DNA from: Mycobacterium sp.
GTDB lineage: Bacteria; Actinomycetota; Actinomycetes; Mycobacteriales; Mycobacteriaceae
Direction: 5' to 3'
DNA: 6,412 nucleotides
Assembly (NCBI GenBank): GCA_023264755.1
Contig: JAHFVB010000055.1
Coordinates: 1-6,412 of the forward strand
Shown here one piece after another: positions 5,694-6,412 of this stretch. The notes beneath the pieces were generated by a model. It was not told where the DNA came from, searched no databases, and worked only from the letters and a program-made list of their open reading frames with translations. The position numbers and the translations under genes were made by a program. How positions within the stretch are numbered: position 1 is the first letter of the stretch; each line of letters begins with the position of its first letter.

Positions 5694-6148
5694 CGCGCAC
5701 CCCGTCGGCGCAGGTTCGCGACCACGGCCCGGGGATCGACTTCCAAGGGGAACAACGGATCGTAGGAGGTCATGGCATCGGCCCCGTCGGACTGCACGTC
5801 GATCGCCACCTCGGCGCCATTGGGGTCCCGGAACCACAGCCGGGTGAAGCCCGGATGGCGGGTCGCGCGGTGGGGTTGGGCTTCGATGTCCGCCAGCCGA
5901 TCGAGTGCCGCCAACGTGTCGGCGACGTCGGCCGGGGTGATGGCGATGGTCGTCACCCCACAGGCTTCGCGATGATGGTCCAGCGCGAGCTCGGATCGTT
6001 CGACCACTACGTTGAGCGTCGGGCTGCGCACGACGACGGCCCGTTCGTGACTCGGTGGCACCTCGGTCGCCCCGAGCAGAGCGGCCCACCACGTCAGCAT
6101 CTGTTCGGGCCGGTACGTCAACAGGTGCACGGTGGCGGCGGCGGTCAT
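5690..6148 (-). CDS. VOC (glyoxalase-fold) family protein with degenerate metal site
   Basis: A 152-residue protein with one pair of VOC beta-alpha-beta-beta-beta modules. The first module begins at VHLLTY (residues 7-12, with His8 at the usual first ligand position). The second begins around GVTTIAIT (64-71) and ends in the typical strand FRDPNGAEVAID (106-117). VOC members bind a divalent metal through His, His and Glu. Here the second-module His position is Thr (GVTTIAI), and the usual Glu seven residues after the Asp of DPNG is Ala115, with Glu113 nearby, so a normal metal site is unlikely. The C-terminal tail (about 120-152) goes beyond the fold. The start is the ATG at 6146-6148, with AGGAG 8 bases upstream (6157-6161); it overlaps the preceding stop by 4 bases, and the stop overlaps the P450 start the same way. 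Function is unknown; it may be a non-metal isomerase, a binding protein, or an accessory to the hydroxylase or P450. Confidence 0.82.
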   Translation of the reverse strand: MTAAATVHLLTYRPEQMLTWWAALLGATEVPPSHERAVVVRSPTLNVVVERSELALDHHREACGVTTIAITPADVADTLAALDRLADIEAQPHRATRHPGFTRLWFRDPNGAEVAIDVQSDGADAMTSYDPLFPLEVDPRAVVANLRRRGAR

Positions 6149-6412
6149 GCGGTCAGCTCCTGGGGTGTCGGGCGGCAGCCCTGCGTCATTCGCAGTGCCC
6201 TCAGCGCGTCGTCGAGGCAGGCGGTGTCGTCGAGGCGCAGCCGGGCGACGATGTGGTGATCGGGCCGAACCAGCAGCGCCTCGTCGGGACCCAGGCAGTA
6301 CGGAGCAGCGCGGCTCGTCGCAGCGCCAAGCGCCACGACCGCTACCGCGGGCGGTACCCGGGCTGCCCAGGCCTGCTGTTGGGCCGATGGTGTCAGCAGC
6401 GTCGGACAGTCG
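6145..6412 (-). CDS. FAD-dependent aromatic-ring monooxygenase, C-terminal part (5' end outside window)
   Basis: Only the last 88 residues are present; the reading frame stays open to the right edge, so the start lies outside. The visible part looks like the thioredoxin-like C-terminal domain of class A flavoprotein hydroxylases of the PheA/TfdB/MhpA type. It opens with a strand resembling TLLTPS, later has the characteristic LLVRPDHHIVAR segment (family form: hydrophobic-VRPDG-x-V-x-WR), and ends with a helix DDALRAL. In the family this domain follows the FAD/NAD(P)H domain, which would carry catalysis (hydroxylation of a phenolic ring with O2 and NAD(P)H); none of that catalytic part is visible. 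The usual WR after the VRPD strand is AR here. The stop overlaps the ATG of the next gene by 4 bases (ATGA), so it is the most upstream operon gene seen. The GTG at 6334-6336 is internal, not a start. The family call is fairly safe; the substrate is unknown. Confidence 0.72.
   Translation of the reverse strand, partial: DCPTLLTPSAQQQAWAARVPPAVAVVALGAATSRAAPYCLGPDEALLVRPDHHIVARLRLDDTACLDDALRALRMTQGCRPTPQELTA

Noticed and set aside
4518..5765. Long open frame (415 codons) on the + strand
   Set aside because: It lies antisense to the P450 and the start of its neighbour, has a Gly/Gln/Arg-rich composition without any domain pattern, and is the expected shadow of a GC-rich gene.
4323..6092. P450 frame extended upstream to an earlier start
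   Set aside because: The extra 133 residues are Arg/Gly-rich shadow translation across the VOC gene. The ATG at 5693 gives a natural P450 N-terminus and the operon's 4-base overlap.
1..6412. tRNA, rRNA, CRISPR, insertion sequence, integrase or attachment site
   Set aside because: No cloverleaf-like or rRNA-like sequence, no regularly spaced direct repeats, no transposase or recombinase motif, and uniform base composition along the window.

Overview
The window is about 6.4 kb of very GC-rich DNA. Codon third positions are almost all G or C, GTG starts are frequent, and genes are packed tightly. This points to a high-GC actinobacterium, with a Mycobacteriaceae-like relative as the best guess. 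That guess rests on overall style and on resemblance of several products to mycobacterial families, not on a marker gene. No rRNA, tRNA, CRISPR array, insertion sequence, phage gene or origin is visible.

All nine recognisable genes lie on the minus strand and read from the right edge to the left edge. In transcription order they are: (1) the C-terminus of a class A FAD aromatic hydroxylase, cut by the right edge; (2) a small VOC/glyoxalase-fold protein with degenerate metal ligands; (3) a cytochrome P450; (4) an AhpD/carboxymuconolactone-decarboxylase-like protein; (5) a cholesterol-oxidase-like GMC flavoprotein with a ferredoxin-type four-cysteine motif; (6) an unrecognised 142-residue protein; (7) a single-domain extradiol-dioxygenase-type VOC protein; (8) a fumarylacetoacetate-hydrolase (FAH) family enzyme; (9) the N-terminus of a Sec-exported protein, cut by the left edge. 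Seven of the eight junctions are 4-base ATGA or GTGA stop/start overlaps. The only gap is 67 bases, before gene 7. The set is almost certainly one translationally coupled operon whose promoter and terminator lie outside the window.

The genes look like an oxidative catabolic (or tailoring) pathway. The flavin hydroxylase and P450 would add oxygen. The GMC enzyme would oxidise an alcohol, and the AhpD-like protein may remove peroxide or act on an intermediate. The extradiol-type enzyme would open a catechol-like ring, and the FAH-family enzyme would hydrolyse or decarboxylate the ring-cleavage product. The substrate cannot be read from the sequence. I do not recognise this exact gene set as a characterised pathway, so the operon as a whole is the best candidate for something undescribed.

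Points of detail worth a second look are an 11-bp inverted repeat that places the start region of gene 7 in an RNA loop, a large Ala/Pro/Arg-rich insertion in the P450, an unusual insertion in the FAH-family enzyme, the intact AhpD active-site residue set beside a flavin oxidase, and the loss of metal ligands in the first VOC protein.
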